DNA of 64,000 nucleotides from Silene latifolia (GCF_048544455.1 NC_133538.1:438896311-438960310), one strand, 5' to 3'; positions 1 through 12,204 are shown, numbered from the stretch's first letter. The notes: a model not told the origin generated them from the letters alone. Translations and numbers: made by a program.

Positions 1-1503
1 TTCCCAAAATTTCCTCAAAAATTCGAATGACAACGGTAAACAACGATAGGGGCGGGGTAGCAAGCATCAACAGCAGCAATTAAGCAACAAATGAAGTTGA
101 CTAAGCATATGACAGCAGCAAAAACCAAGCTTACAGTCGAAAATTTCGACTGTAATGACCCCGTATCGCATATTTCTCGTAAAATTCGAAATTAAACAAG
201 AAAAAGCAATGAGGCATTGGAAATGATCATCAAGCAAGACAAAAAAAAGGGCAAGTAATGACGGGTATAGTCGAAAAACTCGACTAAATACACAATTTCG
301 AAACCCTAATCCCAATTCACCTCATAGTAAGCAAAATAAATGAAATTAAAATGCAAAAAGGTGTAGGGATCACTTACTTGATAATTAGAAATCCACAAAT
401 AGCAATTAATCGGCAAGAAACAAGTAAAAACAGCGATTTTTTTTATCGAAAAAACCGCAACCCTATTACCCTTAATAGACTGAATAAAGCAACAAGAATC
501 AAGGGGAAAGTAGAGGGCTTTTGTCGATTAATTAACAATAAGCACAATGTAGGTGACGGATTTGGCAAATGGGCAAGAAATATGAGGGATTTGGGGTATT
601 TTTTATCGCAAAATAGGAAGGGAGTCGAAAAATTAGGGGTGAAATGAATTAACAATGAAAAGTAAAGGAGTTAAAGGAAACTCCCTGCGTGCCAATTTCC
701 ATTTCACTCGATCGAGTGGTTTATAACTGCTCGATCGAGGACTTTATGGATCCATCTACTCGATCGAGTAGAAATTTACTCGATCGAGAACTCCCTATTT
801 CTGCTTTACTCGATCGACTAAAATGGAATCACTCGATCGACCACAATTCACTCGATCGAGTACAAAAAGTACTCGATCGAGCTCTTTTCCTCTTGTAAGC
901 TCTTTAATTCGTCATTCTTCCTTTAAATTTGCGTAAAATTCCCCAAACCTGCATAAAAACACTTGCAAAAATATCCCAAAATACCAAATACGTAAAGTAA
1001 CAGTCTATAGTCTCTATCTATACTAAAAATAATTTGTCTAAATTCTAATTGTCCTAATTAAAAGCAATAAAAGAAATTCAACGGAAAATTAAATATTGTT
1101 TTTACAAGTTGGTACACGGGGCATTTCCCCGCTCACTTCCCAAAGCAATTCAGTAGCCCCTCGGAGAGCTCCTGACTGGAGGACGTTACCTCAGCAACAT
1201 TGATCGTCCTCTTCAGCTTCCATAAGCTTGAACTTGAATCATTAGGAGGAGAATAGTTCACATTCACATATGCGCGAACTTTTCTCACCCTTGCTCCTTT
1301 CTCACCGGCTTTAACACTGTCACTCCCACTTTGACTGACATTAATTGCACAATGCCCTTTGACAACTCCTTCATTGTTTTCATCTGTACCCTGCAGCAAG
1401 GAAAACAGACGAACTTTCCTCCTTTTTGCTCTCAACCTGAGGCGGAGTGGTAACAATAGCCGCACAATGCTCCAAATTTTCATTTGGAGTGTCAATAATA
1501 GGG
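1..1503. other. Non-coding internal DNA downstream of the Athila-type protease
   Basis: About 1.5 kb with no recognisable pol domain. It begins mid-element at the window edge, is A/T-rich, and contains the CTCGATCGAG array at 706-882. Short open frames here are fragments or products of the repeat motif, which has no stop codon in any frame. Where the element's 3' end lies cannot be told from this window. Confidence 0.5.
706..882. repeat. CTCGATCGAG palindrome array 1 (non-coding)
   Basis: Eight copies or one-base variants of (A)CTCGATCGAG(T) lie in 177 bp, separated by unrelated A/T-rich spacers of about 8 to 18 bp. The spacers are not repeated, so this is an interspersed motif cluster rather than a tandem satellite. 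It lies downstream of the gag-protease frame of the Athila-type element. Confidence 0.9.
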
Positions 1504-3381
1504 TCAATAAAAGAGAGGGCATTGCAAGGCTGAGCTGGAAGCCCTCCGGAACTTAGACTGATGGAATATCAGCTCCTCGTCCTCAACCTGAAAGGTCAAT
1601 GTCTTGCCCCCGACGTCTATTACTGCACAGGCAGTAAATAAAAATAGTCTCCCTAAAATAATAGGGGTATGCGCATCTTCGGGGATTTCAAGTACAACGA
1701 AGTCAACGGGAATAAAGAACCTCCCGATCTTAACATGTACGTCTTCTATTACACCTAGTGGCCGTGATATGCTACGGTCGGCCATCTGAACAGTCATGTT
1801 GGTGCAATTAAACTTTGTTAAACCAAGTCTCTTAGCCAGAGACAACGGTAAGCCACTTACGCTAGCGCCAAGATCGCATAACGCGTTATCAATCAAATGG
1901 GTACCAATATGACACGGAATTGAGAAACTACCCGGGTCTAACTGTTTGGGAGGTAACTTATTTTGAACTAGGGCCGTCCCTACCTCAGTCAAAGCTACCG
2001 TCTCATGATCATTAATGTGCCTCTTACGTGTTAAAATTTCTTTCATAAATTTAAGGTAAGAGGGTACCTGTGTCAGCAGTTCGGCAAATAGCACAGTGAC
2101 CTGCAAGCTTCTCAGGATTTCGGCAAATTTTCCAAATTGTTGATTAGCTTTAGTACTCTGCAGATGCCTCGGGAAGGGAACCGTGATGGGTATCTCGAGT
2201 CCCTTGTTTCTCTCTTCTAACGTGTCAGCCAGATCAAGCTCCATGTCCTTCGGACGATTCTTTCCTCTCGAACGAGGTCTTTCAGGCGATTTCTCACTCG
2301 ATCGAGCACTAGCAAGCTCTCGATCAAGCTGTCCATTATCCATACTACTCGATCGACCAAAATTCCCATTCGATCGAGTAGTTTCTTCAATAGAGTCACT
2401 CGATTGAGTAGAAATTTCACTCGATCGAGCAGTTGCCTTTTCCTGTTCACTCGATCGAGTAGAAATTCCACTTGATCGAGTACTTTCTTCAACACTTTTA
2501 CTCGATCGACCCCCAGAAACAAGTCGATCGAGTACTTTCTTAGCCGTCAGCTCATTTCCTTTGACAGAACACTGTTCATCAGCTATTATTTCCTTCCTCG
2601 GGTCTGATTTCAACACTTTCGGTCCCTCATATGAACGACCGCTCCTCAAATTAATTAAATTTACCATCTCATGTGGATTTTTGTCAGCTTGTGACGGTAA
2701 ATGACCCGGTTTCTTTGTGGACTGGTTCGCGGCTAACTGGGCAACTTGAGTTTCAAGTGCCTTGATAGAAGCATCTTTTTGTTGGTCGCTTAATTTCCAC
2801 TGCTTTGTCAAATACTGCAACATCGTCTTCAACTCACCTATCTCACTTACCCCACTAGAAGACGAGGCACCTTGATTAGGTGTAGGAAAGGAAGGAGGCT
2901 TCTGAAAGCCTTGTTGAGTCTTATGTGGAGGGACATATGACTGCTGCTGGTGCGGAGGACGGGTAGGATTGAGCACATTTTGACTTGTCCACCTCAAATT
3001 GGGATGGACTGCCCCTTGGTTATTATAATAGGAACCCCCTCCTTGCATGTACTGTTGAAAGGCAAGGACCTGTTCCTTCTCTGTAAGGCATCCAACAGCA
3101 GTGTGACCGTCGTTGCTACCACAACACTCACATGTGACGGTCTCCCCTCTAGTAAGCATATGGACCGTCTGAGGCTCCCCAGCAGAATGTAACTCCAACT
3201 TATCAAATCTAGCCTTCATGGCTTCCAGCTGAGCCACAACTTGCTTATCGACTGCATGAACTGTTCTAATACCATCCCTCGGGTTTCCATATTCAGCACT
3301 GTGGTTCGCCATCTCTTCAATAAGGGCCCATCCCTTATCATCGTCAGTATTCTCTTGGAATCTCCCATTAGATGACGCATC
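1504..3381 (-). pseudogene. Athila-type gag C-terminus and aspartic protease (part of a split gag-pro frame)
   Basis: Open minus-strand frame. Numbering from the Met at 3310-3312 gives 602 residues, but the frame is also open upstream to the copia insertion at 3386. Seen: a zinc-knuckle-like C61-x2-C64-x5-H70-x4-C75, a Q/P-rich linker, an Arg/Ser-rich insert at about residues 262-340, then a retropepsin domain with DLGAS at 480-484 and an IILGR flap-like motif near 551-555. DLGA in place of DTGA is usual in Athila-type proteases. The frame matches that of the N-terminal part at 12205-12909 once the copia element and one AAGTA copy are discounted. It stops soon after the protease, with no reverse transcriptase. 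Confidence 0.8.
2296..2534 (-). repeat. CTCGATCGAG palindrome array 2, inside the gag-pro coding frame
   Basis: About nine copies, some with one mismatch, at roughly 25-30 bp spacing. They lie within the open frame of the Athila-type gag-protease and are read mainly as Thr/Ala-Arg-Ser-Ser, or as Leu-Asp-Arg when the phase differs. This makes an Arg/Ser-rich low-complexity linker between the gag and protease domains. No stop codon is introduced. Confidence 0.9.
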
Positions 3382-3386
3382 AAGTA

Positions 3387-4380
3387 TGTGGGGTAATATC
3401 CGTATAAGACCCTTTAAATTTAGGACTATAACGTAAATTTAACATGTGAAATATGGTCATAAACGAAATACAACAATGAAACGATAAAGATAAAGAATCA
3501 ACCTCGGGTCCTTTGATGCACGGCGTAAAGAACAGAAATCAACAGAGATTCCCTCCTAATTGTTGCACCCAAGACCGTCCGAGAAATGCCCTTGTGCTAG
3601 AACGTGTTCTCCGATTGTCTTGCAATATTGGGAGAACTTGATGTGAGTTTTTCTCGAGATGTGAGATCTCGGTTTCAGAGAGAACTTAATCTCCAAAACC
3701 CTAGTTTTTCTGTAAATGAAAATCGCTAGGTCAAAAGGAGAGGGAGCCTCTCCTTTTGTTGCCTCGGTCCGCGGGTCATGAGAGGAGGGAGTGGGCTTTC
3801 CACTTTCTCCTCATTTAACTCGTGATCCGATTGAACCGACCCCACTCGCTAAAATGTATATGACGCGGTTTTTATTATAAATCGTCATCGGTTATCGGCT
3901 ATTAAAACATCAACTAATAACACGGGTTAGTTGAAGTATTAATACATGTCCGACAAAAACGATATTGTATAATTTATTCAATATACATTAATTAAATATA
4001 ATCGTTTATATTTAATTTACGAATTAACTGGTTAATTCGCCTTAGCCCATTATTATTTAATCCGTATTAAATAACATATCTCAACATCACATTTTGACTA
4101 AATATTAGTCAAATAACTCAGACTAACTGGTTAGTCAAAATTGGCATCTACATGACTGTATTTTCATACTGTCACGTCTCTCAAACGTATCCTATAGGTG
4201 TGACTTTTAGGGACCAGTTGATCACCGCCATCTGTATGACAATAACGTCAAACTTATCTAGCAAGCCAACCGTTATTGATAAACGTGGATCAACTGATAA
4301 TAATACCAAAAGTATGCCCTTTGATCCTTTTAGAGATTTATAAGTCCTTGCACTAACTGTTAAGGACACCAGCCCCAACA
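3387..4380 (-). repeat. 3' LTR of the copia element
   Basis: A 994-bp LTR that is nearly identical to 11212-12204. On the plus strand it begins TGTGGGGTAATATCC and ends AGCCCCAACA. Differences from the 5' copy are scattered substitutions and short indels, for example near 4047 and 4130. The AAGTA duplication abuts its outer edge. Confidence 0.93.
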
Positions 4381-4484
4381 AGCTCCCACTTGTCCGTACA
4401 AGTGTATGTGCAATGACGTTATCCGCACTAACTGGAGGACACAAGCTCCAACAAACTCCCACTTGTCCGTACAAGTGTATGTGC
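4351..4484. repeat. Direct duplication of the LTR edge plus polypurine tract
   Basis: Segment 4351-4411 (the last bases of the 3' LTR plus the adjacent PPT region) recurs at 4426-4484 with a few changes. Both copies carry CACTAACTG, a CCAACAA-like LTR edge and CTCCCACTTGTCCGTACAAG. Read on the element's strand, each contains AAGTGGGAG, the usual copia PPT core. Confidence 0.8.
4381..4393 (-). promoter_or_regulatory. Polypurine tract of the copia element
   Basis: On the minus strand, ACAAGTGGGAGCT directly abuts the 3' LTR. This is the canonical copia plus-strand priming site. A second copy of the same core lies in the duplicated segment at 4456-4472. Confidence 0.8.
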
Positions 4485-5244
4485 GATAACCGATTCTCAT
4501 ATTCATTTAAAATTTCTCCCACTCAATGTAAAACAATTTGCAGATCCGGATCCGCAAAGGTCGTATTTTACAATCGATCTGTATCTAGAGTGGTTTCCCC
4601 GACTAGAGAGTAACTTAACTGATAAAACGAATCCGTATCCGAGCATGGCCATGCATTTCGATTCTGACTCTCCTCGAGTGGCCCTGAGAAATATCGAGTA
4701 CCTGATAAAGGCTGAATATTTCCTTCAACTCGACTCCTTCCGATCTAAGCACAGCATGAAATGACCCAGAAAAAATCTACTTGGCCCCCTGTTACGGATG
4801 ACCGTGAGAAAGAAACCAAAGTCACCCAAAATCTGCCTTAGTCTCAAGACACAGTCGATAGTCAAAAGAATCGACTCTTAGGATCACCATGGAAGTCCTA
4901 TCCACGACCGGGCACCGAATGTTATAAAACATTTAGGACTCCACGTCGATGTCACAATTGTGTCCTACGAGATATCCGTATAAATCGCCTCGTGATTGGT
5001 CACAACCGGTTGACTTATGGCTCGTTGAACCCACCATCAACCAACGTCACAAAATAATTGCCAGAGTTATCAGCTCATGTGGGCAATTAAGGACTGAAAA
5101 AAAATATAATGTTCGTTCAGTTCACTTTGTGGTGTTCAAAATTTGTCGTACAAATCCACATGAAAAACAAAATATATATAAAATATCAAAACGATGATGT
5201 TGTATAGAGTACAAAAGCGAATGAATCTAATCCATAAAAGAGTA
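4485..5244 (-). other. Copia 3' non-coding region between RNase H and PPT
   Basis: No coding domain is seen. It contains AGTCAAAAGAATCGACT at 4860-4876. The exact reverse complement of that motif occurs at 58986-59002, in the 3' non-coding part of the gag-only element, and nearby words resemble each other too. This is a candidate conserved cis-acting region of one copia family. Confidence 0.6.
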
Positions 5245-5936
5245 CTACAACTTAGGAACACGTTTAATTCCCATGGAATTAACATGCCCTTCATGCTTAT
5301 ATTGTCGTAATGGTTTAGTGAGAGGATCTGCTATGTTATCATCTGTAGCAATCTTTTCTATCACTACTTCCTTTTGCTCCACGTAATCTCGGATTAGATG
5401 AGCTTTCCGTTGTACATGTCTAGACTTGTTGCTAGACTTTGGCTCTTTAGCTTGGAAGATGGCACCACTATTGTCGCAATAGATGGTGATCGGGTCATTC
5501 GAACTAGGCACAACAGATAGCCCATGTAAGAATTGACGCATCCATATCGCTTCCTTTGTAGCTTCGTACGCGGCATAGTACTCGGACTCGTCGTAGAATC
5601 TGCTTTATGAATTTTGTTTCGAACTCTTCCACTGATCTGCAGCGCCATTAAGAGTAAAAACGAATCCAGATTGAGATTTCGAGTCATCACGATCCGTTTG
5701 GAAGCTAGCATCTGCGTAACCGGTTGTGCATAGCTTTTGATCGCCTCCATAAGTCAATGCCCAATCTTTAGTCCTCCGTAGGTACTTAAGAATGTTCTTG
5801 ACAAACACCAATGTGATTCACCTGGATGTTGTTGGAATCGACTTGTCATACTCAATGCATATGCCACGTCCGGACGTGTGCATATCATGGCATACATGAT
5901 TGATCCTATAGCCAAAGCATAAGGAATCCGTGTCAT
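5245..5936 (-). pseudogene. Copia RNase H and end of reverse transcriptase (frameshifted)
   Basis: Fragments in different minus frames together show the copia C-terminus. The RT tail has a 'MYAMICTRPDVAYAL' stretch, followed by 'KDWALTYGG' and then an RNase H part with 'YCDNSGAIFQAKEP' and 'NIADPLTKPL'. The frame changes near 5540-5600 and near 5755-5810. The family role is degradation of the RNA template; this copy cannot make an intact protein. Confidence 0.85.
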
Positions 5937-6051
5937 GCGCTCTTTCTCTTCCTGTCTCTCGGTGCCCGAGATTTGCTCAAATGCACCCCCGGAGCCATAG
6001 GAAGAAACCCCTTCTTGGAGTTAGTCATGCTGAATCTCTCTAGGACTTTGT

Positions 6052-7225
6052 CTATGTAAGACTCTGATCGAGAGATAACATCCGTCGTGATCTATCTCGA
6101 TAGATACGGATGCCTAGAATTCTTTGTGCCTCTCCCAGATCTTTCATCCGGAAATGGTTTTTCAACCATACTTTCACCGAAGTTAAGAGAGGTATGTCAT
6201 TCCCAATCAGGAGTATGTCGTCAACATACAATATTAGGAAAACAATCTTGCTCCCACTCGACTTGATATATAAACATGGTTCCTCGACCGATCGAGTAAA
6301 TCCATTTTCTTTAATCACTTGGTCGAAGCGATGATTCCAACTCCGAGATGCTTGCTTAAGTCCATAAATGGAACGCTTAAGTTTGCATACTTTCTTAGGA
6401 TGTTGTGGATCGATGAAACCTTCGGGTTGTACCATGTACAACTCTTCCTCCAAAAAGCCGTTTAAGAAGGCGGTTTTCACATCCATTTGCCAAATTTCAT
6501 AGTCATGAAACGCGGCGATCGCTAAGATAATCCGAATGGAACGCAAAGATGACTACGGGTGCAAAAATTTCATCGTAGTGCAAACCTGGCACTTAGGTGA
6601 AACCTTTAGCAACTAGTCGTGCTTTATAGATATCTTGTTGACCTTCCACAGAATGCTTTATCTTGTAAAGCCATTTGCATTGAAGGGGACGAACCTTAGC
6701 GGGTAAGTCAACAAGATCCCATACGTTGTTCTCATACATAGAGTCCATCTCGGATTGCATGGCCTCAAGCCATAGCTTTGAGTCGGAACTAGTCATGGCA
6801 CCTTTATAGGTTGCGGGTTCACTACTCGTTAAGAGTAGAACGTCATCTATGTCATGTTCCTCGACCATACCAATGTATCCTGTCGGAGGAATAGAGACTC
6901 TTCCCGACCTCCTAGGTTCCTCGTAAATGTTAACCGCAGCCGGGATTGAAGGAACAGGTTCCTCCAATAGATGCTCGGTACTTGGTTCTGGAATCTCCGA
7001 CAAGTCGAAGGTTCTATCACTCTTTGCATTCTCGAGAAATTCCTTCTCTAAGAATGTCGCACTAGCCGCAACAAAAACACGTTGTTCGGTTGGCGAATAG
7101 AAGTAATGACCAAGTGTTCCTTTAGGATAACCTATAAAGTATGTCTTGACCGATCGCGGGCCGAGCTTATCCTCGTGTCTCCACTTGACATAAGCCTCGC
7201 AACCCCAAACCCGTATAAAGGACAA
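6052..7225 (-). pseudogene. Copia integrase C-terminus and reverse transcriptase (broken)
   Basis: Reading on the minus strand, 7225-6593 holds the integrase C-terminal part ('VWGCEAYVKWRHEDKLGPRS') and the start of RT ('WLEAMQSEMDSMYENNVWDL', 'YKARLVAKGFT'). Segment 6546-6052 holds the RT palm with 'MDVKTAFLNGFLEEELYM', 'YGLKQASRSWN' and the catalytic YVDD box in 'LILYVDDILLIGND'. A break lies between 6593 and 6546. The catalytic motif survives but the frame does not. Confidence 0.88.
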
Positions 7226-7265
7226 GTTAGGGACCGTTCCCTTCCATAGTTCATATGGAGTCTTG

Positions 7266-8251
7266 TCAACACTTTAGACGGACTTGATTAAGTATTAGAG
7301 CGGCCGACATAAGAGCATAACCCCATAACGAGTCGTGCAATACGGTGTGACTCATCATGGATCGAACCATATCAAGTAGTGTTCGATTTCTCCGTTCGGA
7401 CACACCATTCAATTGAGGTGTTCCAGTGGAGTTAACCGTAGGGCAATCCCACGCCTTTAAGGTGTTGATCAAACTCGTGAGAAAGATACTCGCCACCACG
7501 ATCCGAACGCAGTGTTTTTAATCTTCCTACCTAATAGGTTCTCGCACCCTATTCTCGTATTCCTTGAATTTCTCAAAGGATTCACTTTTGTGCTTCATTA
7601 AGTAGACATATCCATATCTACTTAAATCGTCCGTGAAAGTGATGAAATACCTATAGCCTTCTCGTGCGGTGATTGACATAGGTCCACATACATCCGTGTG
7701 TATGAGTCCTAATAGGTCAGCAGCGCGCATTCCAACACCTTTGAAAGAAATTCGAGTCATCTTACCGATGAGACATGATTCACACGTGCCAAATGATTGA
7801 AAATCAAAGGCCGAGATAGCTCCATGTTTAATGAGTCATTTTTTTCGCGTTTCTCATTAATGTGTCCCATACGGCAGTGCCATAGATACGTCTGATCTTT
7901 GTCACCAACCTTTAACCTTTTATTCATTACGTGTAATATTTCGGTTGTCTGATCTAAAACATAAATTCCATTCATGGAGACTGTCTTGCCATAAATCATA
8001 TCGTGTAATGAGAAAATGCAAGTATTATTCTCTATTACAAATGAAAAACCAAGTTTGTCAAGTGCGAAAAGCAAAATAATGTTTTTGGAAAGACTGGGTA
8101 CATAATAGCAATCATATAATGATAACTCAAATCCGCTAGGAAGCTGGATCACATATGTTCCCTTCGAGACGGCAGCCACTCTTGCTCCATTCCCGACACG
8201 CAGGTCAACCTCACCCTTTACGAGAGGCTCGAGATTTCGGAGGCCCCGCAC
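7266..8251 (-). pseudogene. Copia protease end, pre-integrase and integrase core (broken)
   Basis: Segment 8251-7757 contains the pre-integrase motif 'LWHCRMGHINEKR'. Segment 7760-7527 carries the integrase core with two catalytic-type Asp contexts ('LIHTDVCGP' and 'FTDDLSRYGYVYLM'). Segment 7499-7266 carries 'NGVSERRNRTLLDMVRSMM', the region of the third acidic residue. At least two frame changes separate these blocks. The normal role is insertion of the cDNA into the host chromosome. Confidence 0.85.
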
Positions 8252-9251
8252 ATGATTACATTACGATGAGAACCACAACAAGTATCAAGTACCCAAGTTC
8301 CGTAACTTGCGTGGTTAATCTCAATCATATGAATAAAAGTAGAAGAAGAAGACATACCAACAGGTTTAACGCGACCTGCTTTTATGTCTTCATGATAAAC
8401 AGGACATGTGCGCCTCCAATGCCCAGTCTTGTGGCAGTGATGGCATTCCATGTTTTCGGTTTTGCTCTTTGTCGCGCCTGATGAGGTCTTTGGACTCACC
8501 AGTCCACTATTACCTGAACCCGACTTCTTGAACTTCGCCTTACCTACCGCTAGGTTTGCCTGAGCTTTGCCCTTACCCTTTCCCTTGTTTGTCACAACGA
8601 GAACATCATGTTTCATGCTCCCACCGAACTTCATGTCCTTCTCGGTGCATACGAGGAGGGAGTGCAGTTCATGGGGAGTTTTCTTCAAATCATTCATATA
8701 GTAATTCGCTCTAAATTGCGAATAACCATCGTGGAGTGAGTGAAGTATGCGGTCGATCACAATGTTCTCGCTGATCTTACAATCAAAGGTTTCCAGCTTC
8801 TCGACATTCTCAATCATGCTGAGAATGTGTGGGCTAACTGGTTGGCCCTTCTGGAGTCTCGCATCAAAGAAGCGAGTGGTATGCTCATAGGTCACGATTC
8901 TCGGTGCTTTCGAGAATTCCTTGGTGAGCGTGGTGAAAATCTTGTTCGCACCATGGGCTATGAAGCGTTTCTGCAAATTGGGTTCCATTGCAAAAATGAG
9001 TACGTTTTTAATCGCACCCGCTTCCATACGAAATCATTAAACTTGGTGATTTCAAAGAGCTCTTCTAGCCGTGGGACCTGGGTTTGCCGGATGGGCTCCA
9101 ATAGATATTTGAGCTTCCCGTCGCCAGCGGCATTCCGTAATGCCGCCTCCCGGTCCGCGAAGTTTGATCCATCATTCTTCGATCGAGTAGACCGATTCAT
9201 CCGATTCATGAAGATCCGGCCGGACTCACGGTCCAATGTGGCACTTGGCAT
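8218..9251 (-). pseudogene. Copia gag and protease start (frameshifted)
   Basis: The gag N-terminus is read at 9251-8958, and the rest at 9027-8218 in another frame, so one frameshift lies at about 8960-9025. The larger part has 'IKNVLIFAMEPNLQKRF', a Lys-rich region and a CCHC zinc knuckle 'CHHCHKTGHWRRTC'. The protease start 'GTWVLDTCCGSH' follows, where D-T-C-C-G replaces the usual D-S/T-G-A/C core. The gag is clearly related to the gag at 55664-56314. Confidence 0.85.
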
Positions 9252-11197
9252 TGGGTTATCGAGAGAACCACCATTTGATATTAGCAGTTTAAAAGTTCGT
9301 GATCTACACCGAAAAAGAAAGAAAACAAAAAAAGCGAAATAAGCAACTCATCGAGGTGATTTAAGTCTATTTAAAATTCATTTTAACGTGTAGACTCTCG
9401 CACTTGCATAATTGATCTCCCTCAAGAATGATACAAGTGATCCCAAGACTCAATTTCTGTAAACTGATAAGCCAACTGTTTAGCTAATTCTTTCGTAAGA
9501 ACTCTTGGTCGATAGATTTCTCAGAAATCCTATCTATAGTCCACCATAATCACAGGATCGTACGAGTGATCATAGTGTTGAGATAAAATAGGTCAATCGG
9601 TTCCAACTTACCCGACGTAGAAGGGGTCATATTATGCCTACCGACGAAGAAGGGACTCATTGGAGTTTGACCTATAAAGACCGTTCTCAATTTTGTTTAT
9701 ACGAGGAAGATCCCATCAACTAAATTATAATTCATATTAAGTGAACGAATAACTAGCGTCTGCGTGAATGAATTAATTTGGGTGATGGCTTAAAAATCGT
9801 GTGACATGAGAATGTCAATGAAAACTAACTCGTGACCTCTATATGTGTCGCCATGCAATAATTAGGTGGTTTGGTTTTTAGGCGGAAAATGATGCATACT
9901 ATCGTTACGATAAAATAAAAAATTGAATGCAATACGTAAATAAAAATTCCTAGTGTGGCCTATCCTAGTAAAATAAAACATAAAACAACTTTGGAATCCA
10001 CCGTTGGACCCGACAAGCTTGTCTTGATGTTCCATCTCGATCCATGTAGCGGGAGTGAGCATCCGATCTTCATCTTTGGTCTTCTCAAAAATTACAATTT
10101 AAAATTACAAATATAAACCTATTTACATTCTAATTAAAACTGTAATTACAAGTGAAAAATCCAAAACGGAGATACGAGATCTCAAAATACAACCAAGACC
10201 GTGTTCCATCATTACGGTAACACGTTCTACTAAGGCCACACTAAGTTACAACTGTTTGCAAAATAAATAAATAAATACGTAATAAAAAGCATTCAAAAAC
10301 ATTCATAATTAACGATAAATAAAATGCATCAACTAAAAACAAATTCATTCGTGACATAATTCCGTAATTATGTGAAATTTATCCAAACCACCTTTTAATG
10401 ATTAAAATTCATGTGATAAAACCGCTTCTATCAATTTAATTTTAATCTAATACAAATCCGCTACTTTAAATACGCTTTAAAATAACTTAATGGTACGTGT
10501 GTGAACCGTTTCACAATCATAGCGAGTGTACAATATCCGTATAAAGTACAAATTAAGGCCAAAAGAAAATTTAAAGCAAAAGGAAAAAATTTTCAAAGTC
10601 GCTAAAATAAATCCCTCGATCCAGGGACATAAGTGCTCGATCGAGGAACAAAAGGGCTCGATCGAATGAGGCTGCCATTCGATCGAGGGGTTTGCCAATC
10701 AAGAGGTGCTCGATCGACTAAACATGAGGTCGATCGAGGACCTATATCAAGAAGACTGTTCGATCGAGTACGAGGAGGTCTCGATCGAGCGATCGAGGTT
10801 TAAAAGTGGTCGATCGAGTACAAAGAAGGACTCGATCGAGTAAAATCATGACAGAAAACCTCTCGATCGAGTAATAACATGCTCGATCGAGTGCAAAATT
10901 TCTGGAAAAACAAAACCCTCGTGAAAACAGTTTTGACGAAACAAAACAACCTCAATTTTGATCAAAACCGCATCAAAACAATTTAACAATTTGATAAAAC
11001 TTGACATATTGTTATAATCTCCGTATAAAACAACAATATGCACAAAAACAAATCGAAAACAAGATGAAATAACCGTGTAAAACATGTCACGGTTTCAAAA
11101 AAAAATTTCAACCGTGTAAACAAGGCACGGTTTTCGAGACAAAACAACCGTTTCAAATCGTTTTATGAAAAATCACAATGAAAATTTACGTGGCCTC
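9252..11197 (-). other. Long 5' leader of the copia element
   Basis: Nearly 2 kb lies between the PBS and gag with no recognisable coding domain. It is A/T-rich and contains the dense CTCGATCGAG array at 10613-10892. The size is large for a copia leader, so it may hold packaging or translation signals. No specific element can be named from sequence alone. Confidence 0.6.
10613..10892. repeat. CTCGATCGAG palindrome array 3 (copia leader)
   Basis: About twelve copies or near copies in 280 bp, including one fused pair (CTCGATCGAGCGATCGAGG). The spacers differ and contain no tandem structure. On the element's strand the array starts about 300 bp downstream of the PBS. Confidence 0.9.
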
Positions 11198-11209
11198 GCT
11201 CTGATACCA
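11198..11209 (-). promoter_or_regulatory. Primer binding site of the copia element
   Basis: Minus-strand TGGTATCAGAGC matches the 3' end complement of initiator methionyl-tRNA. Two bases separate it from the 5' LTR at 11212. Confidence 0.9.
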
Positions 11210-11211
11210 CT

Positions 11212-12204
11212 TGTGGGGTAATATCCGTATAAGACCCTTTAAATTTAGGACTATAACGTAAATTTAACATGTGAAATATGGTCATAAACGAAATACAACA
11301 ATGAAACGATAAAGATAAAGAATCAACCTCGGGTCCTTTGATGCACGGCGTAAAGAACAGAAATCAACAGAGATTCCCTCCTAATTGTTGCACCCAAGAC
11401 CGTCCGAGAAATGCCCTTGTACTAGAACGTGTTCTCTGATTGTCTTGCAATATTGGGAGAACTTGATGTGAGTTTTTCTCGAGATGTGAGATCTCGGTTT
11501 CAGAGAGAACTTAATCTCCAAAACCCTAGTTTTTCTGTAAATGAAAATCGCTAGGTCAAAAGGAGAGGGAGCCTCTCCTTTTGTTGCCTCGGTCCGCGGG
11601 TCATGAGAGGAGGGAGTGGGCTTTCCACTTTCTCCTCATTTAACTCGTGATCCGATTGAACCGACCCCACTCGCTAAAATGTATATGACGCGGTTTTTAT
11701 TATAAATCGTCATCGGTTATCGGCTATTAAAACATCAACTAATAACACGGGTTAGTTGAAGTATTAATACATGTCCGACAAAAACGATATTGTATAATTT
11801 ATTCAATATACATTAATTAAATATAATCGTTTATATTTAATTTACGAATTAACTTAGTTAATTCGCCTTAGCCCATTATTATTTAATCCGTATTAAATAA
11901 CATATCTCAACATCACATTTTGACTAAATATTAGTCAAATAACTCGACTAACCGGTTAGTCAAAATTGGCATCTACATGATCGTATTTTCATATCACACG
12001 TCTCTCAAACGTATCCTATAGGTGTGACTTTTAGGGACCAGTTGATCACCGCCATCTGTATGACAATAACGTCAAACTTATCTAGCAAGCCAACCGTTAT
12101 TGATAAACGTGGATCAACTGATAATAATACCAAAAGTATGCCCTTTGATCCTTTTAGAGATTTATAAGTCCTTGCACTAACTGTTAAGGACACCAGCCCC
12201 AACA
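11212..12204 (-). repeat. 5' LTR of the copia element
   Basis: A 993-bp copy of 3387-4380. Its outer edge, AGCCCCAACA, is followed by the AAGTA duplication at 12205-12209, and its inner edge is followed by the PBS. It should contain the element's promoter. Confidence 0.93.

Larger units (their letters stand above)
3387..12204 (-). mobile_element. Full-length Ty1/copia retrotransposon, decayed
   Basis: Complete structure of 8818 bp on the minus strand: 5' LTR 11212-12204, PBS TGGTATCAGAGC (initiator-Met type) at 11198-11209, a long leader, gag, protease, integrase, reverse transcriptase and RNase H in copia order, PPT, and 3' LTR 3387-4380. Both LTRs run from TG to CA in the same orientation. 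The 5-bp TSD AAGTA is at 3382-3386 and 12205-12209. It is inserted in the gag of the Athila-type element. The coding region is broken by several frameshifts, so this copy is not autonomous now. Confidence 0.93.

Noticed and set aside
689..898. Open frame rich in Leu-Asp-Arg-Val and Thr-Arg-Ser-Ser
   Set aside because: It is produced by the palindromic motif, which has no stop in any frame. The same artefact explains frames at 2217-2522, 39573-39773, 46528-46755 and 63605-63841.
8740..9342. 200-aa plus-strand frame opposite the copia gag
   Set aside because: It is antisense to a gag frame with clear motifs and has no domain of its own.
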